Source of the DNA: Halichoerus grypus
Lineage: Eukaryota > Chordata > Mammalia > Carnivora > Phocidae
Reading direction: 5' to 3'
Assembly (NCBI RefSeq): GCF_964656455.1
Contig: NC_135726.1
Location: 30,471,930-30,535,929, forward strand
Length of the DNA: 64,000 bases
The notes below the pieces were generated by a model, which was given only the letters and a program-made list of their open reading frames with translations, searched no databases and was not told the origin of the DNA. Position 1 is the first letter of the stretch. Each line of letters starts with the position of its first letter. This document shows, piece by piece, positions 55,026-64,000 of the stretch. The position numbers and the translations under genes were made by a program.

Positions 55026-56139
55026 AACTGTTTTCCCAGAGTTGCTGATTTTCACCTTTTCTCCACATAATGAAGGCCTGAGATCTGACCAAACAGTTCC
55101 ATATACTGGCCGGATAATCATGAACTCTGGGGAGCATTTGGAAAGTCTAGGTGCTTGAATCCCTGACCAAGCTGGGCCAATTGAGTGGGTCTGGGGTGAT
55201 GGCCAGGCATCTGTCCTTGCAGATAGCTTCTCATGTAGTTTAGGTGATCTGTAGGTCTAAGGATCGCTTATCTAGAGTCAATCCATCATGATCTCCACTT
55301 TCACCTTGGCTCCAGCACCTGTGGGTCCCCTTTCCAGGGCAACGAAACATTGAGACCAATATGATTAGTGTTGGATTCAGTGGTTTTATCAGTGGGGGTA
55401 AAGGCAGAAGGCATGGTGAAGACAGGCTAATGTTTCTGTGTCTTATGATCAGGAATTACAACGCCACGTGGGGTTTATAATAATTTCCAATTCCACTCTA
55501 GATTGTGCTGTGCTCTGCTTTCCTTCCCTGAGACCTGGCCTTTGTCTTCAGCAGGTTCTAGTGGCTCTGTTCCATGTGTCCCTGCATCCAAGGAAGGATT
55601 AAATAAGCGAACTGTAAGTAGGTAGGGATATAAATACAATTCACCAGGAACTTGAATGCAAGTTGAAATAAACTGTTCTTGGTTTTTTATTTTTATTTTT
55701 TTTCCTGCTCTTTGCCTTGTGTTCCATCATTCCTACAAAGTAGAAAACAGGGCCACGCCCAACTCTTAAGTTTTATAACTGAGAGCTTCTGCCATGAGAG
55801 AGGGTTTGATTTCTACTCTCTGAGTCTCAAGTCTAACGGATTCTCATGGAGGATACTCAGTCATCGGTTCCTGGTCAGGTGCCTCCTACTGAGTGGTTGG
55901 AACATGGCCAGGGGCAGGTAAGGCCATGGAAGCTCCTCTGGTAGCCATCCACGATGATAGATAACAGTCCCCAGGAGAAGGACGGGGTGGGGTACAGAGA
56001 AATACTTCCTTAAATGTTCCCTCCAGAGCTGAAATTTGCTTTGTAACTTTTCTTTTGAAATTGATTCAAAACCAAAGTCCTTAAGCTTGGGTAAATGTCC
56101 CTACTAGATCTAATTTCCTATTAGTGCTTTGCAAGTTCA
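55026..56139. other. Unique DNA, no gene
   Basis: No coding or repeat signature recognised. Confidence 0.4.
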
Positions 56140-56560
56140 TCCCTGGACATTCTTCCCATGCTCATGCCGCTCCGGCCACACTGGTATCCCCAGGCAAGGT
56201 CTTTTAACTTGTTACCACTGCCTGGAAAAGTCCTGCCCCGGAAATCTAGATGGCTCCCTCCCTCACCTCATTCTGGTCTTTGCTGCAGTATCATTTTCTC
56301 AGGGAATCTTCCTCTGTCCACTTTATTTAAAATTGTCCTCTCCACGGCGCCCGCCCCCCCCACGGCTCCCAGGACTCTCCAGTCATTTTAATCACAGAAC
56401 TCATATGACATACTATGTCTTAACGTCTTTATTGTCTCTTGTCTGCTATGACATCAGCTCCATAAAAGCAGGGATTTTCGCCTGTCTTGTTTACCGCCGG
56501 ACCCGCAGCGCCTGGAACAGTGCCGGGCACAGGATAGGCACTCGGTAAATCCTGAGTGAC
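56140..56560 (+). mobile_element. L2 LINE 3' end, well preserved
   Basis: TTCTCAGGGAATCTTCCTCT, CATCAGCTCCATAAAAGCAG, GGGATTTTCGCCTGTCTTG, CCTGGAACAGTGCCGGGCAC and AGGATAGGCACTCGGTAAAT follow the L2 3' order. The 139-codon frame across it is not a gene. Confidence 0.85.
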
Positions 56561-57534
56561 CAGTAAAGTTCATGTACGTTTTCTTGGACATCCCTAAGTT
56601 ATTCTTCAGCCGTACTTTTCTGTGACTGTCCATGACAAGGAACCCCCAGGTAGAGAACCCCACCTGAGGCTCCTTTGGATTGACTCCAACGACAATTCCA
56701 GAAAACAAACAGAAGAGTAGGAAGGCTGGGGGTGCTGTCAAAGCAGCTGCTGAGCTGGGAAGGGGGCAGCATCTGTATTTACTCAAACACAGCAGCATCC
56801 CTGGGGAGAGGGCAACCCCGAGGCTCTGCAGGTCTTTTCAATATCTTGGATTAAATGAACTGTGAAATACTTGTTTTATTAGAAGAGCTTGGGTTTGTTT
56901 CTGAGGCCCGAAATTGTGTCTGTTCTGGGCAGCTGGTATGTCGCCGAGTGGGGTGTGCACGATGTTTAGAGAACTCACCGGAACCTCTTCTGTCATTTGG
57001 AGCCCGTTCCCAGGGACCCCTCTCATTTCTCCTCCACGACCAGCAATTGCTTGGTTGGTACAAAGCCCTGGGGAAGGAAGAGATTACCGTGGGTAAAGGA
57101 ATGTGGAGAGGAGTCGGAGCAGCTTAGGAAATTCTTTTGCCTGGATGGCCGCAGTCCACAGAATTTCAGACGGGGACAAGTGCATTAGGTGAGGTCAGGA
57201 CTTGGGGGTGCCGGAAGAGTCAGTTCCTAAAACTAATAGGAATCAGAGAACTTTTATAGGACTTGAAGGGAAAGTGTACAGATGTGTACAGATGTGCTGA
57301 ATCCAGTTCCACAGCATTTCCTGCCACGTGTGGTGCTCTTAAATTACATCTTCCACCTGTGTTTAGGAAAGCTGAAGGTCTCTGAGGTTGATGAGGGAAG
57401 CCCCACCTTCTTAGTGGGGAATGATAAAGCCCAAATCCCGTGATGAGTTCCCATGGTGAATAGAGTGGGGGCCTCCATACTCTCAGATGTGAACACTGAG
57501 CTTATTCCTGCCTACAACAGATTCATTGTTAATT
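56561..57534. other. Unique DNA, no gene
   Basis: Several overlapping short frames in all phases near 56850-57190, none recognisable. Confidence 0.4.
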
Positions 57535-57650
57535 TTTGTTTGTATATGTGTGACTATCTGTGTGTATTTGTGAATGCATGTGTGCACATGCATGGATGTG
57601 CATGTACGGGCATGTGTGTGTGTGAACATATGTGTGCAGTTGTGAGTGTG
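57535..57650 (+). repeat. Imperfect TG/CA alternating tract
   Basis: Alternating purine-pyrimidine sequence with ATGTGTGCACATGCATGG and GGGCATGTGTGTGTGTG; decayed microsatellite with Z-DNA potential. Confidence 0.8.
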
Positions 57651-58119
57651 TTAAATGCATGGGAGAAGTTTGGGAGTGTATCCTCTCCCGATGGTTAAGG
57701 GTTTAACCCTGGTAAAGAAAGGCATCTTTTTTTGCTACCGAAATTTATCCATGCATTATTTGTGTAGTTTTTAAAAAATTGCAAAGTGACAAATCATGGT
57801 CTAAATGATGTAATTGACCAAAGATAAATTGACTGATGTTTTCTGTTCTGCTCCCACTCCATTTCCTGCCCATTCCAAATGACCACAATGGTAGTGAATT
57901 GGAGAGGGAGATCTAATCACATCACATAGGAATCATTGTTTCTCTAATGCCACCGGCCTACTTTCCTCACATACACCATTTTTTCATGCCGTCCATTATA
58001 CCCAGGATGCATCCTTCTTCAGCCCTTCATGTCTTTAATTGCCAAAATTTGCATGTCCTTTAAGACTTGATTAAATCACCCGCATAAAGCTTTTTCCCAT
58101 TTGTTCATCATCCATCTTA
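57651..58119. other. Unique DNA with a short L2 relic
   Basis: About 58020-58110, TCCTTTAAGACTTGATTAAA and TCACCCGCATAAAGCTTTTT look like L2. Otherwise nothing. Confidence 0.4.
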
Positions 58120-58390
58120 TCCATCCATCTATCCAACATTTAGTGAACGCCTACTGAATGCCAAACATTGTGTGAAAGTTCAGGTAATATAGATATCATG
58201 CTTGCCCTCTAGAAGATAACATTATAAAGGGAAGACGACAGAAAATATATAATCAAGCAAACAAATAAATATAAAATTTAAAATTGTAATGAATGCTAAC
58301 TAGAAATTCAACATGGTGTCTTGATGGAGAATAGGGAAACAATACCCAAATTAAATAGGGTGGTCAGAGAAGGTATTTATCCTAAGGCAT
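58120..58390 (+). mobile_element. Ancient mammalian interspersed repeat (family unassigned), copy 5
   Basis: GTGAACGCCTACTGAATGCC, TGCCCTCTAGAAGATAAC, AGCAAACAAATAAATATAAA, TAGGGTGGTCAGAGAAGG. Confidence 0.55.
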
Positions 58391-58407
58391 AAAAATGGAA
58401 AAACTGA

Positions 58408-58510
58408 GGGGCGCCTGGCTGGCTCAGTCAGTGAAGTGTGGGATTCTTGACTCAGGATTATGATTACAAGCTCCATGTTGGGTGTAGAGATTACTTAAAA
58501 ATAAAATCTT
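58408..58510 (+). mobile_element. Short SINEC, plus strand
   Basis: GGGGCGCCTGGCTGGCTCAG, TCAGTGAAGTGTGGGATTCT, a TTGGGTGTAGAGATTACTTA block and AATAAAATCTTAAAA tail. Flanks AAAAATGGAAAAAC and AAAAATGGGAAAAAC fit a decayed duplication. Confidence 0.93.
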
Positions 58511-58514
58511 AAAA

Positions 58515-59744
58515 AAATGGGAAAAACAAGAGACATGTTGAAGGATAATAGAGGGGAAGAACAGGGATGTTTCCACAAGGGAACAATATATATGATCTAT
58601 TCTGCTTCTGAAATCCTTCTATATTTGCTTATCCCATTGTTCATTGTATTTATCATGTATATATTCATATTATTTTCAAGCTTTTTTTGGGGGGGGACAG
58701 TTTTCAGTTGCTTCTCATGTAGTAGGAACTCAACAAACTGAATCATGCCTCTGTGGATTCCAAAGAATGAAGAAGGAATCCCTTCATATTATCTCAGAGA
58801 CATCTTAAATTTCACTGATACCCTCACTGGAGAGTCTGTAAAGGCACAGAGATTATTTTCAAAATGATCTTCGGGACTGAATATTAAAATGGTTTTACTT
58901 TTCCACATTGCTTCTCTGCTAGATCTTTACTCTGAACCAGGAAAGAAAGATCATCATTATCTACAAATCCAATTTGATCCTTTGCCCAAACTTCATTTAA
59001 AATCATTTAAAATCCTGTTAATAGGAAATACTTTCTTCCTTTTGTGATCCCTTGGGTCTATGGTTTGTGTTTGTTTGTGTGTTTTGAGAAAAGAGAAAGT
59101 ACACTTTTGGTTGACCAGAAATTATTTTCTTTAATGTAGTATATGAACTATAGACTATATCAAGCCTCTTATCACCTCTTGGTGTCTCTAAATTGAGTTG
59201 GTGCTACTTCACCAACTTAATGAGTTGTCAGTCATTTTGGCTTTTCCCTAAGGAATGGCCTTGATGCATGGAAAGGTTTTATTTTCTAAGCCAGAAACCA
59301 GAAGAGGTTTTTGATTTCCTATTCTTTAAAGGATAGCATCTTCAAGATGAGGCACTAGAAAGAACAGCTCCAATTCAGAAACATATGGTGGTCAGAATAA
59401 ATTGGAAAATACCTTGACATCTCTGGAAAGTCACAGGATCTTAGAAATTATTCATATCACTCTCCTACTCAAGGCTGGAATTTGTTTACAAGGGTCTTTC
59501 ATGACCATCTGTCTTACTTACAAGGGAATGTTTCCCTTGATGAAGAAACTTGGTACCTTCTAAGAAAGACCATTCGATTTTTTAGTTATCTCTGGTTCTT
59601 AGACATTACTTCTTTACACCAGTTTCATCCTATAACCTTGAAGGAGACAAAATCTATATTTCTAACATCTCTCCGGTAATCCTAAGTGTGCTTCCTGAAA
59701 GAGTAAAGAACATGTCTTATCTCTTCATGGCCTAATAAGACTAA
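58515..59744. other. Unique DNA, no feature seen
   Basis: No coding or repeat signature recognised. Confidence 0.4.
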
Positions 59745-59955
59745 ATTGGTCTTTGAATCAAAAGATGCAAGTTACGGCCCCACCAATTAGTTGATCTTGG
59801 GCTAGTTTTTAATTTCTGTGTCTCAATTTCCTCCTCTATAAACATAGATAGTACCTACCCCACCAAGAAATTGTGAGGATTAAATAGGAGAATGTGTGTG
59901 AAAATGCCCAACATATGTCTAACACATAGTAGATGCGCAATAAATTTTCTTTTTT
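59745..59955 (+). mobile_element. MIR SINE, near full length
   Basis: TCTTGGGCTAGTTTTTAATT, TCTGTGTCTCAATTTCCTCC, AGTACCTACCCCACCAAGAA, TTGTGAGGATTAAATAGGAG, TAACACATAGTAGATGCGCA. Confidence 0.85.
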
Positions 59956-59989
59956 GTCCTATTTTTCTTTTCTCATTAATTATATGCCT

Positions 59990-60620
59990 GATGACACCTG
60001 TATAGATAAGAAATGCACTTGGCTACAAGTATGTGACAGAAAACTCAGATAACATTGGCTTTATCATAAAGACATGCATTATTTATTTAACAGGAAGCTC
60101 AATGATTTGTAGCCTTAGGCTAAGTCTAGTAGCTCACTAATCTCATGAAGGACCCAGGCTCTGCCTCTCTGCTTTATTATTCTTTGCATTATTGGCATTT
60201 TTCTTCATGCTTTCTGCACTATTGCCCTAAGATGGCTGCCATAGCCCCAGGCATCATGAATGAATTCAAGGCAGGAAGAAAGAGAGGAGTGGAATCTATA
60301 ACTCTCTTTTCATTCCCTTTCCTTTACTCAGAATGCAAAATAATGTTCCCTAAAGTCCCCCTGCAGACTTTTGCTTATCTCTCATTGGCCAGACTGGGTG
60401 AAATGGCCACCCCTCGTTGCAAGGTGAGCTGGGAAGGCAATTAGGCAAAAGGGAAGGAGGTTGGGGGCTATGCATTAGCCAACTAACTACAGCTGCTGTG
60501 GCAGCTTTCATGTTGCCCCAGAATCACTACTCCTCTAGGCTTATCATTCCCTGTGGCCTCAGCAGCTCTGAGAATGACCTGTTGGTCTTCTTGTTGGGTT
60601 AATCGTGGTCAGAACCAGGT
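59990..60620 (+). mobile_element. Ancient interspersed repeat (family unassigned)
   Basis: 'cttggctacaagtatgtgacagaaaactcagataacattggcttta' opening, AAGATGGCTGCCATAGCCCC, 'tctcattggccagactgggtgaaatggccacc' interior. I recognise the order as a repeat but cannot name it safely. Confidence 0.45.
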
Positions 60621-62819
60621 AATGGCTGTCCCCATTGGGGTTCAACTAAGGAGCAGAATCACTGTGAGTATTATGGACTGCATAATTTACTTGGGGATTA
60701 GATCTTACAAAATGTGAAAGGAGCTGGAGAAGTAAGGTCCAGAAAAGGTTGTTATAGGATCAGAGAAAAGTAACCAACAGCTCTCCCGAGACATGGGCAC
60801 AGGGGGACAAGTCATAACTTATAGGGAAGCCTGGGAAGCCAGGCATGTCCCAGCTGCCAGAGCAGGGTCACAAAAGGGATCTGGTAAAACAAACAAAACA
60901 AAACAAAACAAAACAAAAACTTTCTGGAAATCTGCTGCCTCTGTGTCTAGTGGTGAACCAGGGTCATTGTTAGTTGGCTGGAACTTGGTCAGGAAGAAGA
61001 GCTATGTGTAGGGAGAAGCTAGGACAGGCTGGAAGCTGTTGGCAACTCTTTTTCTGTTTCTCACTTCATTCAACCTCAAAAGAACCTTGGAGTGATTTGA
61101 AGGGGTTCTGTGTTAGCTTGTCCAAACCAGGAGGTACCAAGCACAGGAAAAGAGAGTAGGCCGATGCACCCAAACGGGCTTTGGCCATTGTGAGGTTTTC
61201 ATGGCAGCGAGAAGCACTATTAGGGAGAGAAGATTTTCTGAGGGTGTAGCAAATGATAGAAATACAGCCTATTCCAAAGGCAAAGAATGGGGTTATTGTG
61301 GGATATGAATGTTGGTTTATACAAATCCCATAGGGGAAAGAAACGTAGGAACTTAGAAAGAAGGAGGAGAATGGAATATTGAAACAGGTACTGTGCCCCC
61401 AATCACGTCCCTACATGAGCACCTCACATTTCCACTATTAGTTTTTGTTTCACTTCTGTTTCAAAACCCCATGACAGCCGTTTTTCCTTAAGAGTATTTT
61501 TCCTTTGGAATGAAACCTTTTATCTTTGTCTTGACTTGTATATCAGTAAATGTTTAGCAGTATGTTAGCTGTTATCTTTTGTGTACTAAAGCACAAGATT
61601 GTTTAGTATAATTAAATCACGGGATGTCTCCTATACCCATCTTGGTGTTGATATGCTTTTCATCTAGGTGATAAAAGCCAGACATACATTAATCCACATC
61701 AAATTGTCTGATGATAACTTGAAAAATTATGAGAGAATGTTATCTAATTGTGAAAATAAGTTAAATTCCTCCTTTCCTATAAATAAGAGGGTTCCCCCCC
61801 CAATTTACAAAGCAGACAGGAGATCAGTGAGTAGGGACATTTTTCTATTCCATTATGGAACACATATGATATATTTATTGTTTCTAAGATTTGTTCTTTA
61901 GGGCTGATTTGTCAAAAGGACAGCCTGACCTATGTCTTCTGTGCACGGCAAGCTGAACGTCAAGCAAATGTCTCCTTCATTCCAAAGACACCATTCTATT
62001 CTATTTAGGTAGAAGATGATGCTGGCTTAAGTTAGCAGCAGGAAATTGCCTGACTGGAGTACCTTCTGATGGCAAGCTCATTTCACAGACCTTTGTAGAG
62101 AAGGTAAATTTTGATGTCGGTGCTAGTTAAAGCAAGAGTCCAACCTGATTTCCAATTATTATTGTCCAAATGGGAACATTCAAGTGCTGGGATTTCCTTA
62201 TAAAATTTGTAATTCTAGAAAAGTCACATTTAAAAAAGCAACATGACTTAAGGGTATATACAAAAGCCAGCATTGTAAATTCCATATTGCTCTGGACTTG
62301 AGGAAATAAGCAGATGGAATATATTGGAAGGGTTGAGGGCACAGATGTCTCCTTGGCTTGGGTTCAGAGTGAAAGAAGAAGCCCATTTTGTAGCTGAGTC
62401 TGGGATAGGAAAGATCCAGATACACGAGGCCTGAAAAATCAAGTGCACAAGGTTTAATGAACTGTTTTTCAAGACAATTATTGTAATATTTAAGCAACAG
62501 CTTACTGCTTGGAAAGGTGCTCTTCCAAGTGATTCAAACATGCGTTTTGAGTGGGAAAAGCTTTTCAAAGGTGGTTAAGCTACATAAAGTGTCCTTAGAC
62601 CTTCACAGTTGGCCAAAAGAAAGCTCACCCTTGACACTCCAAGCCCTTTGTTCATTACAAACATTGTCTCCATGATGCTTAATAAACTGGGAATGGATGT
62701 TGACTGCATTGACCTTTCCTTTAAAAGTCAAAAAATAAAATCGGCTGCTATTCTCGGTTTAGGGACCATATTCTTAAAGGAGAAACCATGGAAAATAATT
62801 GGCTTCTATTGTTTAGTTC
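60621..62819. other. Unique DNA with an (AAAAC)n run, no gene
   Basis: 60886-60920 is an AAAAC pentanucleotide run. Frames near 62127-62568 on the minus strand overlap one another and resemble no protein. Confidence 0.4.
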
Positions 62820-62962
62820 TTGTTTAAAAAAATGTATGCATATTTATTGTAGAAAATGTAAGAAAATACAGACAAAAAGAAAAAGTTCCAATCACCAGAC
62901 ATCCTATCAGAAAACAAAATTAACATTCTAGTTTTGTTTTTTCTTTCAAAATTGACATTTTA

Positions 62963-63040
62963 TTCTTCCAATCCATGAGCATGGAATGTTTTTCCACTTC
63001 TTTGTGTCTTCCTCAATTTCTTTCATAAGTGTTCTGTAGT
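62963..63040 (-). mobile_element. Short internal L1 ORF2 fragment
   Basis: TTCTTCCAATCCATGAGCAT and TTTGTGTCTTCCTCAATTTC match 9869-9955 of the full-length L1 closely. Near-identical direct repeats TCAAAATTGACATTTTA (62946-62962) and TCAAAATTAACATTTTA (63041-63057) bracket it. No poly-A or L1 3' end is present. Confidence 0.85.
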
Positions 63041-63403
63041 TCAAAATTAACATTTTAAAATAAAACTTTCCAATTATGCATGGAATCACTATGTCTCCTT
63101 TTTCATATTTCTGCTGGTTTCTTCCAGCAATATTTTACAGAGGTTGTTCCTTGTCAATAAATATAGATATAAGTTGCCAATTGTAATGAATGCTTATATT
63201 TCATCTAATCTATAATTTATCCGACCTATCCACCATTTGTAGACACTCTGATTGTTTTTACATATCAATCTATTTATCTATTTTCAAATAGCATAGCAAT
63301 GATTGTTTATATGTTCCTATGTGTGCTTAACTGATCATTTCCTTGAGTTGAATTTCCAGAAGTTGAATTGCTGGATCAACGGGTCTGCACATGTTTAACT
63401 TTT

Positions 63404-63597
63404 TTTTTTTATGTTATTTATTTATTTGACAGAGAGAGACACAGCGAGAGAGGGAACACAAGCAGAGGGAGGGGCAGAGGGAGAAGCAGGCTTCCCACCG
63501 AGCAGGGAGCCCGATGCAGGGCTCGATCCCAGGACCCTGGGATCATGACCTGAGCTGAAGGCAGACGCTTAACGATTTGAGCCACCCAGGCACCCTA
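63404..63597 (-). mobile_element. SINEC, minus strand, young
   Basis: Poly-T, TTTGACAGAGAGAGACACAG, GAGGGAGAAGCAGGCTTCCC, GATCATGACCTGAGCTGAAG and GAGCCACCCAGGCACCC. 16-bp duplication CACATGTTTAACTTTT at 63388-63403 and 63598-63613. Inserted in the old L1M. Confidence 0.97.
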
Positions 63598-63780
63598 CAC
63601 ATGTTTAACTTTTGATGGGTATTGCCAAATTGCCTGCCAAAATTTCATACCCATTGTACTCCCTTCACCGGGGTACGGGAGTGTCTTTTCTCCATATGCT
63701 CCCGAACGCTGGGTGATAGCAATCCAATTCATCTTTGCCAAGCCAAAAGGCTAAAACACCATAGCATCGACACTCTTTGT

Positions 63781-64000
63781 TCTTATTTTTGTCTTTAAGA
63801 TTATTACCGAGTTTGCACATCTTGTTGGATGCTAATTAGCCCTTTGCACAGAACATTATGAATTGTCAGACTATGAACTTCCATTTACTGTGTTGAAAGC
63901 GATCGTGTGATAGACCCTGGAAGCTGGCATTTAGCTCTATTCAACATCATCTAAAGGGAGTAGTCTACTTCTCCCCAGATGCAATGGTAAAATGGGAACA
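63781..64000. other. No recognisable feature at window end
   Basis: Possibly a continuation of the L1M; nothing specific seen. Confidence 0.35.

Larger units (their letters stand above)
62825..63780 (-). mobile_element. Old L1M 3' region
   Basis: The plus strand carries an old L1 3'UTR-like AT-rich stretch and, at 63365-63390 and 63600-63760, GAATTGCTGGATCAACGGGT, TATTGCCAAATTGCCTGCC, a CATTGTACTCCCTTCACC block and CAATCCAATTCATCTTTGCC. This is the reversed L1M layout. Interrupted by a short L1 piece and a SINE. Confidence 0.7.

Noticed and set aside
55679..57188. Cluster of small frames as a possible multi-exon gene
   Set aside because: The best of them covers an L2 relic; others are in all phases and lack consistent splice sites that I could identify.
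1..64000. A previously undescribed multi-gene biological system
   Set aside because: After reading both strands I found only retrotransposon ORFs and one dead retrocopy; nothing supports a new protein system.

Overview
This window looks like nuclear, intergenic (or intronic) DNA from a caniform carnivore. The main evidence is sixteen copies of the carnivore tRNA-Lys-derived SINE family (SINEC). Their heads read GGGCGCCTGGGTGGCTCAG or close variants, with internal Pol III boxes, a pyrimidine-rich middle and an A-rich/AAATAAAAT tail. I saw no copy with the dog-type head (GGGATCCCTGGGTGG), and many have the ACACAGCGAGAGAGGGAA arm. From memory this fits the arctoid side (bears, seals, mustelids) better than canids, but the species is not resolved. 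I see no intact host gene, no convincing host exon and no tRNA or rRNA gene.

Layout. 1-8 kb: MER5A, microsatellites, young SINEs, a 5'-truncated L1, and MIR/L2 relics. 8.0-15.1 kb: a full-length, young-looking L1 on the minus strand. It is bounded by a perfect 20-bp target-site duplication, has a CpG-rich 5'UTR with a YY1-type site, an intact 298-codon ORF1, and an ORF2 that keeps its frame over 1271 codons but has two nonsense codons. 15-26 kb: mostly single-copy-looking DNA with MIRs, and a site hit twice by SINEs. 26.7-28.4 kb: an RPL10A retrocopy whose 18-bp flanking duplication encloses about 1 kb of extra sequence 3' of the normal polyadenylation point. 29-34 kb: old LTR-like/DNA-transposon relics and a HAL1-like element split by a reverse-oriented internal L1 piece. 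36.9-43.5 kb: SINE-in-SINE nesting, then a long decayed L1M block with a 300-bp pyrimidine microsatellite. 44-64 kb: more ancient repeats, a second L1M/HAL1 block at 48.5-51 kb, a 24-C homopolymer beside a CpG cluster, L2/MIR copies, and a terminal L1M block.

The genes do not work together as a system: nearly all recognisable coding capacity is retrotransposon ORFs, plus one dead ribosomal-protein retrocopy. The interest lies in the history of L1-machinery activity. That history includes repeated use of the same integration site, an apparent read-through retrocopy, internal L1 pieces bounded by direct repeats, and a tandemly duplicated L1 5'UTR. I found no credible undescribed defence, metabolic or signalling system. 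Family names for the older repeats come from remembered consensus signatures and were not checked by a search; several are deliberately left unassigned.
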